Shown here in pieces: positions 54,701 through 62,772 of a stretch of DNA of 64,000 nt. A program made the position numbers and the translations under genes. Location: contig CAWIJL010000007.1 of NCBI GenBank assembly GCA_963836405.1, forward strand, positions 434,001 through 498,000, in the 5' to 3' direction. This DNA comes from CAWIJJ01 sp963836405 (GTDB lineage: Bacteria > Acidobacteriota > Terriglobia > Bryobacterales > Bryobacteraceae). The notes beneath the pieces were generated by a model. That model had not been told where the DNA came from and ran no database searches. It was given only the letters and a program-made list of their open reading frames with translations. Position 1 is the stretch's first letter, and every line of letters starts with the position of its first letter.

Positions 54701-54942
54701 GCAACGCGGGCCGCAATACCATTCCAGGCCCCGGCAACAATATTTTCGACTTCGCCCTTTCCAGGCAGTTCCGCGTCGCCGAGTCGCACACCATCGAGTT
54801 TCGCGCCGAGAGCTTCAATGTCTTCAATCACCCCAACTGGGGAATTCCGGGACCCTATCCGGACTTCGGACCCTTCTTCGGAAAGATCTTCACCTCCGGC
54901 GAGCCCCGGCGCATGCAGTTCGCGGTGCGATACGATTTCTGA
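51751..54942 (+). CDS. Oar-like TonB-dependent receptor
   Basis: A 1063-residue outer-membrane receptor. Signal peptide MIRFVLLLALPAGALFGQ; carboxypeptidase-like domain at about residues 22-100 (ALSGTVSDSSSGVVSGARVTI ... GEYTLSVLKPGFRPF); plug near 110-240 (TQNVFTLDGAYDT; VQEFQIQSSLAPAEFAQGGGA); a beta-barrel closing with RMQFAVRYDF. It is about 120 residues shorter than the other receptor of this window and differs by its genetic linkage: translation starts on the overlapping GTG of a kinase gene and a nucleotidyltransferase/MFS gene follows directly. The ligand is unknown. Confidence 0.88.
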   Translation: MIRFVLLLALPAGALFGQSSALSGTVSDSSSGVVSGARVTIASAATGITRAAISGARGEYAFEQIPAGEYTLSVLKPGFRPFTAEGLTIEANQKARQDVSLTVGGADERITVTGTVSPLQTGDAAAGYRMDRSRIAGLPLATRNVTALVTLGPGAIPRQLGGFVHDVNNDMQEGSRGSVALNPPVNGSRSTQNVFTLDGAYDTDRNTFAIAVYPPMDSVQEFQIQSSLAPAEFAQGGGAAIAVVTKSGTRDLHGSAFEYFRNEATDARNYFDDRALTRPIFRQNAFGASLGGPVPATGQTFFYGIYEGRRQKSGTSAGAIVPDAAVRSGDFGGQHAIYDPLDRDSQGMRGIFPGNIIPAERIDPVATAFLNRYEPLPNRAGAAGNYLDASPKSNRNDATSGRIDRNFGNNRMLAVRYTLNSERNRIAGSFPLLPFSEQVRAQQASAAYTASAARLVAESRLAFTRLRLYDVPETAFQENVAQSLGLKDPPADPFSYGLPYFNATNYTMVTDSPSLPQVQRDNLWQVSQSVAVLRNGHTLKFGGAWLHFQMGYLRSNLSRGQYTYTGVFTSRDGSGVGSGDPFADFLLGFPQFTTRTTGSGQAYLRQDVFAGYAQDEWRATRRLTLHFGVRYEYAAPYSEGRGRLLNLDYSSLPAPPRLQAVSSAASPDRNNFAPRIGLAWQIPGGVLRAGYGVYFNPEIAAETYDLVVNNLLNEQNETQGDRLPVLTTRDGFPKTAASGFPGYFGVDPGARTPYVQQWNFGLQHEFRGRLLVEAAYLGSKGTKLGRYRQFNTPAHVETGENLPPRPGDLQLLRTFPALGKITQRQHIANSSYNSLQVKAEKNLSSRLSFLASFVWSKSIDDADSVIPGLFDSAGAQDERNLRLERGLSFFNPGRRVSAGYVYRLPEIVRMGPLLRDWTVSGAVTLQDGTPVNPFYFALDFANSGTPNRPDIVPGQSVTLPRAERTAEHFFNTDAFAAPAPFTFGNAGRNTIPGPGNNIFDFALSRQFRVAESHTIEFRAESFNVFNHPNWGIPGPYPDFGPFFGKIFTSGEPRRMQFAVRYDF

Positions 54943-54973
54943 TCAACCGAACCCGTGGACGGGTTGTCGCAAT

Positions 54974-57382
54974 ATTCCCGCCGGACCCGCCGCTGCGCTG
55001 GCCGCGCTGCACCTGGGGGCGCCGTGCCTCGATCCGCTCGCGCAGTCGGACGACGACGGGTGGCAGGCCGCGCTCGATTTCTGCGACTGTTCACAACTGA
55101 CGCTGGCGCTCCGCGGTGCCGCGCGCGCCGTAATGCCCGGCTGGGTCCGCGCGCGAACGGATGAAGACTTCGCCAAGAACCAGCGGCGCCTCGAGTCTAC
55201 GGAGCGCAGCTACCGTCAAATCGCTGCGTGCCTGGAGGCTGCCGGCGTCGAGTTTCTCGCGCTGAAAGGACTGACGCAATGTCCCGCCTTCGGCTGCGAA
55301 GCCGCGCACCGCGTGCAATACGATATCGACCTCTACATACCCGGCCAGGCGGTGTTCCGGGCCCGCGATGCACTGCGCGATCTCGGCCTCGAGCCGATTG
55401 CGGGGATGGATGGCTTTCCGACGGATCACCTCCCGGTGATGATCCGTAAGACGGGGTGGGAATGGCGCGGTGACTTCTTCGACCCCGAAATTCCCGATGC
55501 CGTGGAGTTGCACTTTCAGTTTTGGAACGAGGGCCTGGACCGTCTGCCGGCGCCCGGCGTGAACGATTTCTGGGCCCGCCGCGAATTCCGCACGGTAGCG
55601 GGCGTGCGGCTCGCCTGCCTGCGCCGCTCCGACGCCGTGGCGTACAGTTCGCTCCACCTGCTCAAGCATCTGCTCCGCGGCAGCGTCAAGCCGTTTCACG
55701 TATTGGAACTGGCACGGTTTCTCCACCTGCATGCGGAAGATTTCGCGTTGTGGCAGGAGTGGAACGAATCGCACTCCGTGGAAGTGCGCCGGTTGCAGGC
55801 GGTCTCTTTCGGGCTTGCCGAGAGGTGGTTCGGTTGCGAACTCCCGCCGCCGGCGCGCGCGCAGATTGCGGCGCTGCCCGCGCCTGCCCACGCGTGGTTC
55901 CAACAATTCGCGTACTCCCCGGCGGCGGCGCCCTTCCAGGCCAACAAGGACGAGTTGTGGCTACACCTGGCGCTGCTCGAAACCTTGCCCGACCGAATCG
56001 CGGTGCTTCGCCGCCGCCTGTTTCCCGGCCGCCTGCCCGGTCCGGTGGATGCCGTCCATATACCGGAAGACCGCATGACGCCCTGGCGCCGTTTACGCCG
56101 GCGCCTGCGCTACACCGCCTATGTAGCGGGACGCGTCCGCCACCACGCCTCGGCCCTGCCGAGGACGGCACTCACCGGGGCGCGATGGTGGTTGCGAGGC
56201 ACGGGACTGGGGAGCCGGTTTTGGACATTTCTTGCCGCCGGGGTGCTTTTCAACTTCGCGCTGTTCATCTTCGTGTTGCTCTACAACCTGCACCTGCTCG
56301 ACCTGGGTTTTCGGGAAGACCTGATGGGCACGCTGAACGGGTTTTCCACCGCGGGAACGGTAGCCGGCACGCTGCCGGCAGCGTGGGTGGCGCGACGTTT
56401 CGGATTGCGGCGCAGCCTGCTTGCCGCCTTTTCCGCGGCGGCCGTGCTGGTGGTGCTGCGATCGCTGGCCGTCACCCCCGTGCCCCTTACCGCACTGGCT
56501 TTTCTCTGGGGCCTCGTCTTCGCCGTGTGGGCCGTGGTGTTTCCGCCGATCGTGGCAGGGTCGGTGGAAGAACGCCGGCGTCCTGCCGCCTTCAGTCTGT
56601 TTTTCGGCGCGATGTTCGCGGTCGGTGTCGTGGCCGACTGGGTGGCGGGCCAACTGCCCCGCCTCCTCCACGGCAAGCAGCCCGCATTACTGCTTTCGGG
56701 CGCCCTGGTCACGCTCGCTCTGATTCCGGCATGGCGGATCAAACCCGCCGCGGCCCCTCCGGCGCGGGCCCGGATCTATCCCCGTAGCGGGTTCCTGTTT
56801 CGCTACCTGGGCATTTTCGCCGTCTGGAATCTCGCCACCGGCAGCTTCAATCCGTTTGCCAATGCCTTTTTCGCGCGCCAGCATCTGCCCGTGGAACAAA
56901 TCGGCGCAGTGTTCTCGCTTTCGCAACTCGCCCAGGTGGCGGGCGTGCTCGCGGCTCCGCTGGTGTTCCGCCGCGCGGGAATTGCCGGAGGCGTGGCGTG
57001 GATGATGGCAGCCACAGCGCTGGGGCTCGCGGGGCTTGCCTCGGGACCCGCGGGTCAGCTGCTGGCGGGCGGCTACATCGCCTACATGGTGTGCCAGTGG
57101 ATGAGCGAGCCGGGCCTTTCCACCCTGCTCATGAACCGTGTAGCCGAGCAGGAGCGGGAAGGGGCGTCGGCACTCAATTACCTGGTGGCGTTCTCTGCTC
57201 AGGCTGCGGCGTCCTTTGCCGCCGGGCACCTGCTCACCCGTTTCGGCTACGGCACGGTGCTCTCGGGCGCGGCCGTAATTGCGGCGCTGTCCGCGCTGCT
57301 CATGCGCATGTGGCTGGCGCCCGTAGCCCCACCGCTTCCTCGATTCGCTCAAGCATCCGCCGGCGATAACGCTCCAGGGTAA
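54974..57382 (+). CDS. nucleotidyltransferase-like domain fused to an MFS transporter
   Basis: About 800 residues in one open frame. The first roughly 400 resemble the uncharacterised nucleotidyltransferase family NTP_transf_5: EFLALKGLTQ, then the acidic pair in QYDIDLYI, and LHFQFWNEGLD ... HLLKHLLRGSVKPFHVLELARF. From about residue 410 there are 12 transmembrane helices of a major-facilitator transporter (FRYLGIFAVWNL; LMNRVAEQEREGASALNYLVAF). The start is unclear: no ATG, GTG or TTG exists in frame between the receptor stop and the ATG at 55133, although family-like sequence extends upstream to about 54975. An ATT start at 54974, or a one-base error after the GTG at 54955, would solve this. 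The 3' end overlaps the convergent glycosyltransferase by 83 bases. Confidence 0.65.
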   Translation: MPAGPAAALAALHLGAPCLDPLAQSDDDGWQAALDFCDCSQLTLALRGAARAVMPGWVRARTDEDFAKNQRRLESTERSYRQIAACLEAAGVEFLALKGLTQCPAFGCEAAHRVQYDIDLYIPGQAVFRARDALRDLGLEPIAGMDGFPTDHLPVMIRKTGWEWRGDFFDPEIPDAVELHFQFWNEGLDRLPAPGVNDFWARREFRTVAGVRLACLRRSDAVAYSSLHLLKHLLRGSVKPFHVLELARFLHLHAEDFALWQEWNESHSVEVRRLQAVSFGLAERWFGCELPPPARAQIAALPAPAHAWFQQFAYSPAAAPFQANKDELWLHLALLETLPDRIAVLRRRLFPGRLPGPVDAVHIPEDRMTPWRRLRRRLRYTAYVAGRVRHHASALPRTALTGARWWLRGTGLGSRFWTFLAAGVLFNFALFIFVLLYNLHLLDLGFREDLMGTLNGFSTAGTVAGTLPAAWVARRFGLRRSLLAAFSAAAVLVVLRSLAVTPVPLTALAFLWGLVFAVWAVVFPPIVAGSVEERRRPAAFSLFFGAMFAVGVVADWVAGQLPRLLHGKQPALLLSGALVTLALIPAWRIKPAAAPPARARIYPRSGFLFRYLGIFAVWNLATGSFNPFANAFFARQHLPVEQIGAVFSLSQLAQVAGVLAAPLVFRRAGIAGGVAWMMAATALGLAGLASGPAGQLLAGGYIAYMVCQWMSEPGLSTLLMNRVAEQEREGASALNYLVAFSAQAAASFAAGHLLTRFGYGTVLSGAAVIAALSALLMRMWLAPVAPPLPRFAQASAGDNAPG

Positions 57383-58427
57383 AGCGCCGTTCCCAGGCTT
57401 CTCGGGCGGCGCGCGAAATGGCGTCCGCATGCTCGCGATCGCGGAGCAGGTCGATGGCACAGCGCGCCATCGCGGCCACGGATTCGGCCAGCATTCCGGT
57501 GCGCCCGTGTTCCACTATTTCCGGAATTCCGCCCGAAGGAAACGCGATGACGGGAACGCCGCAAGCGAAGGCCTCCGGAATCACCCGCGTGGTCGCCTCG
57601 TGCCCAGCGCTCGGCACCAGCAGGATATCGAGTTCCGCCAGCGCCGTTTGGACATCCTCCACCCATCCGGAAAACTCGAGCGGCAGGCCGGCCGCGCGTA
57701 TCCGCACCTGCTCCCCATAGCGAAGGGCGCTGCGATCGGAAAACAACGGTGCTCCGATCAGCCGGAACCGGCAGCCCGGCAGATTCTCCACAATAATGGA
57801 CGCAGCTTCCACAAACGCGAGCTGTCCCTTCTCCGGCGCGATTCTTCCGATGCAGCCCGCGATGGGCGGGCGCGCCCGCGGCGGGGTTCGCCGCGACGGC
57901 GGGCCTGCAACGCCATTAAACACAACCTCCGCGCGTTCGCCGCGCACATAAGGACGCCACGGGGCCAACACGAACTCGCAGCAACCGACGATCGATGCGT
58001 CCAGCCTCCGCAAGGCGCTCCCTGCCAGCCGCCGCACGGCTCCCGGACCAATGAGGCTGTGGATGTGGAACAGCACGGGCGCGCGAAAACCCGCGAGGGC
58101 GGCCGCGGGCAACAGGCGCGGTCCGTTCAGGTAGACCAAGTCCGGCCTGTAACGGCGCGACAGCGAACCCATCTGCGACGCCAGCACGGGCGTGCTCCAC
58201 GCGAAGCGTACCAGATCTGCCGCCGATTTACGGCCCGATGTGTAAGGCCCGCACGATACGCGCGCCGTCTCACAGCCAAAGGCGCGCAAACGGTCGAACA
58301 GCGGGCCGCGTCCGGGCAGGCCCGCCAGAACGCTCCATCCGCCGGCGGCCAGAGCGGGCACCAGGTCCACTAATCCCTGCTGGGCTCCGCCCGGATCGCT
58401 GAACTGATCGAAGATGAGGAGCTTCAT
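57300..58427 (-). CDS. glycosyltransferase family 4
   Basis: A 375-residue GT-B enzyme beginning MKLLIFDQFSDPGGAQQGLVDLVPAL, with a donor site near the C-terminus (PSAGHEATTRVIPEAFACGVPVIAFPSGGIPEIV). CIGRIAPEKGQLAFVEAA is the usual linker before the C-terminal Rossmann domain. It probably adds a sugar to the polysaccharide handled by the Wzy- and Wzz-like proteins encoded before it. Its ATG overlaps the stop of the polymerase gene (ATGA). The 3' end overlaps the convergent NTase-MFS gene by 83 bases. Confidence 0.87.
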   Translation of the reverse strand: MKLLIFDQFSDPGGAQQGLVDLVPALAAGGWSVLAGLPGRGPLFDRLRAFGCETARVSCGPYTSGRKSAADLVRFAWSTPVLASQMGSLSRRYRPDLVYLNGPRLLPAAALAGFRAPVLFHIHSLIGPGAVRRLAGSALRRLDASIVGCCEFVLAPWRPYVRGERAEVVFNGVAGPPSRRTPPRARPPIAGCIGRIAPEKGQLAFVEAASIIVENLPGCRFRLIGAPLFSDRSALRYGEQVRIRAAGLPLEFSGWVEDVQTALAELDILLVPSAGHEATTRVIPEAFACGVPVIAFPSGGIPEIVEHGRTGMLAESVAAMARCAIDLLRDREHADAISRAAREAWERRFTLERYRRRMLERIEEAVGLRAPATCA

Positions 58428-59806
58428 ACGCGGGCCGTCAGCGCCAGCACCCAGAAGTAGACGGGCAGCACCCTCCAGTACGTGAGCAGGTCCCCGGAGG
58501 CCATCTGCAATGTCTGGCCGGCCCAGAAGCAGAGCATCCACATGCCGAAAAAGGAGGTGGCAGGATCGGCGGACTTGGACGCCCGGCGCGCCTGCCGCAA
58601 AACGGCGACGTTCAACCAAAGCAGCGCCGCCAGGCCCGCCACACCCGTTTCCACCAGCAGGCTCAGGTACATGTTGTCAGCCACGACGGGCCTGCCGATG
58701 TAGCTGCTGTAGGGCAGCGTTTTGTAGCCGATGCCTGCCAGGGCGTCGAGCGGGTTGTCCGCCACCCAGGCGGACAGCGTGCGCCAGCTCTCGAGGCGCC
58801 CCGAAAGCACTCCGTTGGTGGCCGTGAACAGGTATTCCGCCGTGGCCGACAGCCGCAGCCAGTACATCTCCGCGAACTGCGGAAAGGCGAGCCAGGTGGC
58901 GAACGCGGCGGCTCCCGCGAGCGGCACCAGGCGCGACCAGCGAAGGCGGTCGCGATTGTACCAGGCGAGCACAGCCAGACCCGCCGCGAGATTCACGAGC
59001 GAGGCCCGGGAATAGGAAAGCACGAGCGCGGCGAACAGGACGGCGCCTCCGGCCATCATCCATGGGCGGGATACCGGAGACTGATAGCGCGGCCGGGAGA
59101 GGGCGACGGCGATCATCGTCAGAAAAAACGCACAGAAATTCCCCAGCGTGCTGGCTTCGTAAAAAAGGCCTTGGGCCCGCCGGTAGACGCCCGAATCGAG
59201 CCACACGAATTGCGGGCCGAAGCCGGCCGGCGCCGGAAATTGAAAGTAGAAATCGACGCAGGCGAACAGCGCCGCGACCACCGCCGCCGCGAACAACCAG
59301 CACAGGCCGCGAAGTGGGAACTCGGATGCGCCCGGGACACCGGCCGTATAGAAGTACACGTACACGGCGATACCGAACAGCAGCACACGTGCGAGGCTCG
59401 CACTGGCTATGGACAGCCCGGAGTGCAGCACGGCCGGCGCCGCGCTGGCCAGCAGGACCGCGAACAACGCCGCCAGTGCCATTTCCACGGCCCGAGCGTG
59501 CAGATGCCAACCGCGCAGCCGCAGGGCGCCGGCGAAAAGCCCGATGGCCGCAACCGCGAGAGACGGGTGCGGTCCGGAATCGCCGAGCGCAATCGGCAAG
59601 GGCGGCAGCAACAGCGCCGCGCCGAAGAAAAGCGCGATCCAGCGGTGCGGCCGCTGAACGGTCCACCACACCACCGGCAACAGAATGGCCGGACCGAGTA
59701 ACGCCAGTTTGACGGCCGCCGAGGGCGCCAGCACGATGGCCGCCGCCCAGACGCCCAGGAGCGCTGGAACCAGTGAGAGCCGCGGTTGCGCCGCCGCGCT
59801 ACTCAT
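58424..59806 (-). CDS. O-antigen ligase/polymerase-like membrane protein
   Basis: A 460-residue protein with 10-12 transmembrane helices and a large external loop that carries the Wzy_C/WaaL signature region (GLFYEASTLGNFCAFFLTM; LSYSRASLVNLAAGLAVLAW; SGRLESWRTLSAWVADNPLDALAGIGYKTLP). It polymerises or ligates polysaccharide repeat units at the periplasmic face. The ATG at 59806 overlaps the last bases of the Wzz-like gene. It is the middle gene of a leftward three-gene operon. Confidence 0.83.
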   Translation of the reverse strand: MSSAAAQPRLSLVPALLGVWAAAIVLAPSAAVKLALLGPAILLPVVWWTVQRPHRWIALFFGAALLLPPLPIALGDSGPHPSLAVAAIGLFAGALRLRGWHLHARAVEMALAALFAVLLASAAPAVLHSGLSIASASLARVLLFGIAVYVYFYTAGVPGASEFPLRGLCWLFAAAVVAALFACVDFYFQFPAPAGFGPQFVWLDSGVYRRAQGLFYEASTLGNFCAFFLTMIAVALSRPRYQSPVSRPWMMAGGAVLFAALVLSYSRASLVNLAAGLAVLAWYNRDRLRWSRLVPLAGAAAFATWLAFPQFAEMYWLRLSATAEYLFTATNGVLSGRLESWRTLSAWVADNPLDALAGIGYKTLPYSSYIGRPVVADNMYLSLLVETGVAGLAALLWLNVAVLRQARRASKSADPATSFFGMWMLCFWAGQTLQMASGDLLTYWRVLPVYFWVLALTARV

Positions 59807-60926
59807 CGCGGGCCCGCGACAGTGCCCGCACGAAGGTCCGGCGCTCCGCCGCATTGCGGCGTTCGAAGTTCATCGCGATGGTCAGGTACAACACGGACAG
59901 CACCAGCGCCATGAGGACGGCGGCAATCAGGTTCAGCGGCAGGTTCGGAGACGAAGGCCGCTCCGGCACCACACCGGGATCGATCACACGCAGACGTTCG
60001 CCGCGATAGCCGGCGCCGCCACGCACGTCGCGCATGTGGGCATCGGCCGCAACCAGCGCCTCCTGCGCAGCCTTCCGCTCCGCCTGGGCGGCTTCCCTTC
60101 GCGCCGTCCGGTCCGCGAGAAGCTTCTCTCGTTCCGCACTCTGCCGCTCCAGCACGGCGATCTGCTTGCGCAGTTCATCCAGCCGCACCCGTGAGCTCGC
60201 CTGCTGTTTCCCGATCAGCGCGCGCTCTTCGGCCGACGCCTGTTTGGCGCGCTGTCCCTCCTCGGACATATCCAGTTCCACGGTGAGCGCCTGCTCGCGC
60301 ATTCGCGAGAGAAGCTGCGAGGAACTGGCGAGGTCGCTCTCGATCTCCCTGACCGGGTCTTTGGACAGGAGTTGCGCCCATTGAATCTCGAGTTGCTCCA
60401 GGCGCGCGCGTGCGTCCTCGGCCTGATTTTCCGCAGCGCGCAGCAGGTCCCGATCGCCTTCCGACAGCACTGCGCGATTCATGGCTACGGTGGACTCGGC
60501 GACATACTGCGCCATCGCTTGCGCCTTGCGGGCCTCCGGCAGCGTGGCGGACACTTCCAGAATGCGCGTATTCCGCACGATCCCGACCTTCAGGATGCGC
60601 CGCTTGAGTGCTTCGAGCGCGCCGTTTCCCGCGAGCGCACGGATTCCGAGTTGGTCCACGGCATTTCGAAACAGGCTGTCGCTGGTGGCGAAGTGCTCGA
60701 ACGTCCGCAGCGACTCGAAATAAATGGGACTCACCGCCATGGCGGAGCGCAGGTCGGCTCCGGCGGGCGGTTCCACGACGATGCGGGCGGTGGCGGTGTA
60801 CTGCTTCGCCATCGTCAGGCTTACCGCGACCGCCAGGATTGCGGCCACTCCCGCGGAGACTGCAATCCATCGCCACCGAACCTTCAGGTAACCGATGTAA
60901 CGAATTGCGTCGAATGGTTCCGCCAT
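59799..60926 (-). CDS. Wzz-type polysaccharide chain-length determinant
   Basis: A 375-residue inner-membrane protein with two transmembrane helices, residues 20-42 (WRWIAVSAGVAAILAVAVSLTMA) and about 328-350 (LPLNLIAAVLMALVLSVLYLTIAM), enclosing a long periplasmic coiled coil. PERPSSPNLPLNL just before the second helix is the conserved Pro-rich motif of this family. No tyrosine-kinase domain is attached. It sets polymer length together with the O-antigen-polymerase-like protein encoded next. It is divergent from the second ligase-like gene with 27 bases between starts. Confidence 0.87.
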   Translation of the reverse strand: MAEPFDAIRYIGYLKVRWRWIAVSAGVAAILAVAVSLTMAKQYTATARIVVEPPAGADLRSAMAVSPIYFESLRTFEHFATSDSLFRNAVDQLGIRALAGNGALEALKRRILKVGIVRNTRILEVSATLPEARKAQAMAQYVAESTVAMNRAVLSEGDRDLLRAAENQAEDARARLEQLEIQWAQLLSKDPVREIESDLASSSQLLSRMREQALTVELDMSEEGQRAKQASAEERALIGKQQASSRVRLDELRKQIAVLERQSAEREKLLADRTARREAAQAERKAAQEALVAADAHMRDVRGGAGYRGERLRVIDPGVVPERPSSPNLPLNLIAAVLMALVLSVLYLTIAMNFERRNAAERRTFVRALSRARDE

Positions 60927-60953
60927 GCGAATTACTGAGCTAGTGTAGCCGAT

Positions 60954-62717
60954 ATGCCGGTTTTCCAGGCCGCGGCACTCGCTCTGATCGCGTTAATTAT
61001 TTCGCCTGGGCTGTTTTTTTACTTTGATGTCACGCCGAAGGTAATTGTGCTCCTGGCTGCGGCCGCGGCCTGTCTCGCGGCGCTGCCATGGACACCTGCC
61101 GGGCGCGCCGCACGGCGCTTCGGTTTGCTCGCAAGTCTCACTCTGCTGTCGTTGGCCTCATCCGCCGCCTTCTCCTCGAATCCGGCGCTCTCATTGTTCG
61201 GCACCAACTGGAGGCGCTTCGGCGCTGTGGGGCAGGCGGCGGTGCTGGTGCTCGCCTGGAGCGTGGCGGCGCACGCGGCGGGCAGGCCGGATCGCGCGCG
61301 CGCCGTGCTGCGTGCCATCGCCGCCGCCACCGCGCTCATGGCAGCATACGGCATTCTTCAGTACGCCGGCTTCGACCCGCTGCTCCCGGCCGGCGCCTAC
61401 CACGTGGGCGAAGGCATCTGGACAATCGTGCGGCCACCCGGCACTCTCGGCTACGTCAGTTACTTCGCCACATGGCTCGCCGGGGCGGCCTTTATATGCC
61501 TCGCGCTCGCCGAGATCGAAGCGCACGCGCTGCCCCGCCGCCTGGCTCTCGCCGGTTCGGCGCTGGCCCTGCTCGCGATGGCTCTCACGGGCACGCGAGC
61601 CGCATTTCTCGGGGTAGCGGCCGGCGCACTCTACGCCCTCGCACGGGGCCGCATTCGCTTCTCGCGCCGCCGGGGCGCCGTCGTGCTGGTGGGGACAATC
61701 GCCGCCGCCGGATTTCTTTTCTCGCCGCTCGGCTGGCAGTTGCGCAGCCGCGCGCGGTGGTTTCGCGAAGACGCCTGGGGCGGGGCTCGCCTGGCGCTGT
61801 GGCGGGATGGCGTCCGCATGGGTATACGGCGCCTGCCCGCCGGCCATGGACCCGAGGTCTTCACCGCGGAATTCCCGCACTTCGAATCGCCGCAACTGGC
61901 TCGGGCTTACCCGGATTTCGCCCACGAATCGCCGCACAATATTTTCCTCGATGCGCTGGTGGCGCAAGGACTCGCCGGTCCGCTGCTGCTCGGAGCCTTT
62001 GCCGTCGCCGGCTTGCGCAGCCGAAACCGGTGGCTCGGCGCAGCGTTGAGCGCCATCCTGGTTAGCCAGCAGTTCACCGTATTCACCGTTCCCACGGCGC
62101 TGTTGTTCTACTGCACTATCGCGCTCGCCATGTCGCTCGCTTCCGGCGCCGCTGAAGACGAGCGGAAAACAAGATTCGCCTGGGCAGCCGCACCCGCTGC
62201 ACTGGCGCTGCTCTATTGCGCGGCACGGTTCGGCGTGGCGGATGCGGCACTCGCTTCCGCACAGAAGAATCTTCAGCAGGGCAGGCTGGAAGCTTCCTTG
62301 GGAAGTTGGAAGCAGTACGTGGCGTGGCGGCTGCCCGGTTCGAGTTCCGGCATCTGGTATTCGCGCGCGCTGCTCAACGCCAAGGCGATTCGCCAAGCCG
62401 GCGCTCCGTCGATCGATGCTGCGCGATTCGCCGAAGATCCCTTTAACGCCTGGTATAACCGGGCGCAGGTCTGCGCAGCCGGCGGCGACGCCTCGTGCGT
62501 CGAGAGCAGCCTGCGGGCAGCTATCGCGGCCCACCCCAACTGGTTCAAACCGCATCTGGCGCTGGCCGGCTTCCTTCGCCTCGAGGAGCGAATGGAGGAG
62601 GCCGAGAGCGAAGCCTCGCAGGCGGCATTCCTGAATAACGGCAAGGACGCAGAGGTGGCCGGCGCGCTCCATGAGATACGCCTCCGCCGCGCCGCAACCG
62701 CCGCACATTTGCACTAG
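60954..62717 (+). CDS. O-antigen-ligase-like protein with a C-terminal TPR-type region
   Basis: A 587-residue protein. Residues 1-430 hold about 12 transmembrane helices with a ligase loop (YAGFDPLLPAGAYHVGEGIWTIVRPPGTLGYVSYFATW; ALTGTRAAFLGVAAGALYAL; RLALWRDGVRMGIRRLPAGHGPEVFTAEFP; HESPHNIFLDALVAQGL), typical of Wzy_C proteins. The C-terminal 140 residues are helical and repeat-like (FNAWYNRAQVCAAGGDASCVESSLRAAIAAHPNWFKPHLALAGFLRLEERMEEAESE), as in TPR-bearing relatives. It may attach glycans to lipid or protein. It is transcribed away from the wzz/wzy operon. Confidence 0.82.
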   Translation: MPVFQAAALALIALIISPGLFFYFDVTPKVIVLLAAAAACLAALPWTPAGRAARRFGLLASLTLLSLASSAAFSSNPALSLFGTNWRRFGAVGQAAVLVLAWSVAAHAAGRPDRARAVLRAIAAATALMAAYGILQYAGFDPLLPAGAYHVGEGIWTIVRPPGTLGYVSYFATWLAGAAFICLALAEIEAHALPRRLALAGSALALLAMALTGTRAAFLGVAAGALYALARGRIRFSRRRGAVVLVGTIAAAGFLFSPLGWQLRSRARWFREDAWGGARLALWRDGVRMGIRRLPAGHGPEVFTAEFPHFESPQLARAYPDFAHESPHNIFLDALVAQGLAGPLLLGAFAVAGLRSRNRWLGAALSAILVSQQFTVFTVPTALLFYCTIALAMSLASGAAEDERKTRFAWAAAPAALALLYCAARFGVADAALASAQKNLQQGRLEASLGSWKQYVAWRLPGSSSGIWYSRALLNAKAIRQAGAPSIDAARFAEDPFNAWYNRAQVCAAGGDASCVESSLRAAIAAHPNWFKPHLALAGFLRLEERMEEAESEASQAAFLNNGKDAEVAGALHEIRLRRAATAAHLH

Positions 62718-62772
62718 TTAATTTTTGATCTGAACTGCCGGCAGATCGCCGGCTGTCCCATAAGATTGAGGC

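Noticed and set aside
62735..62753. GCCGGC repeat around agatc, considered as a terminator after the ligase-like gene
   Set aside because: The stem has only six pairs of a self-complementary hexamer and no T-tract follows.
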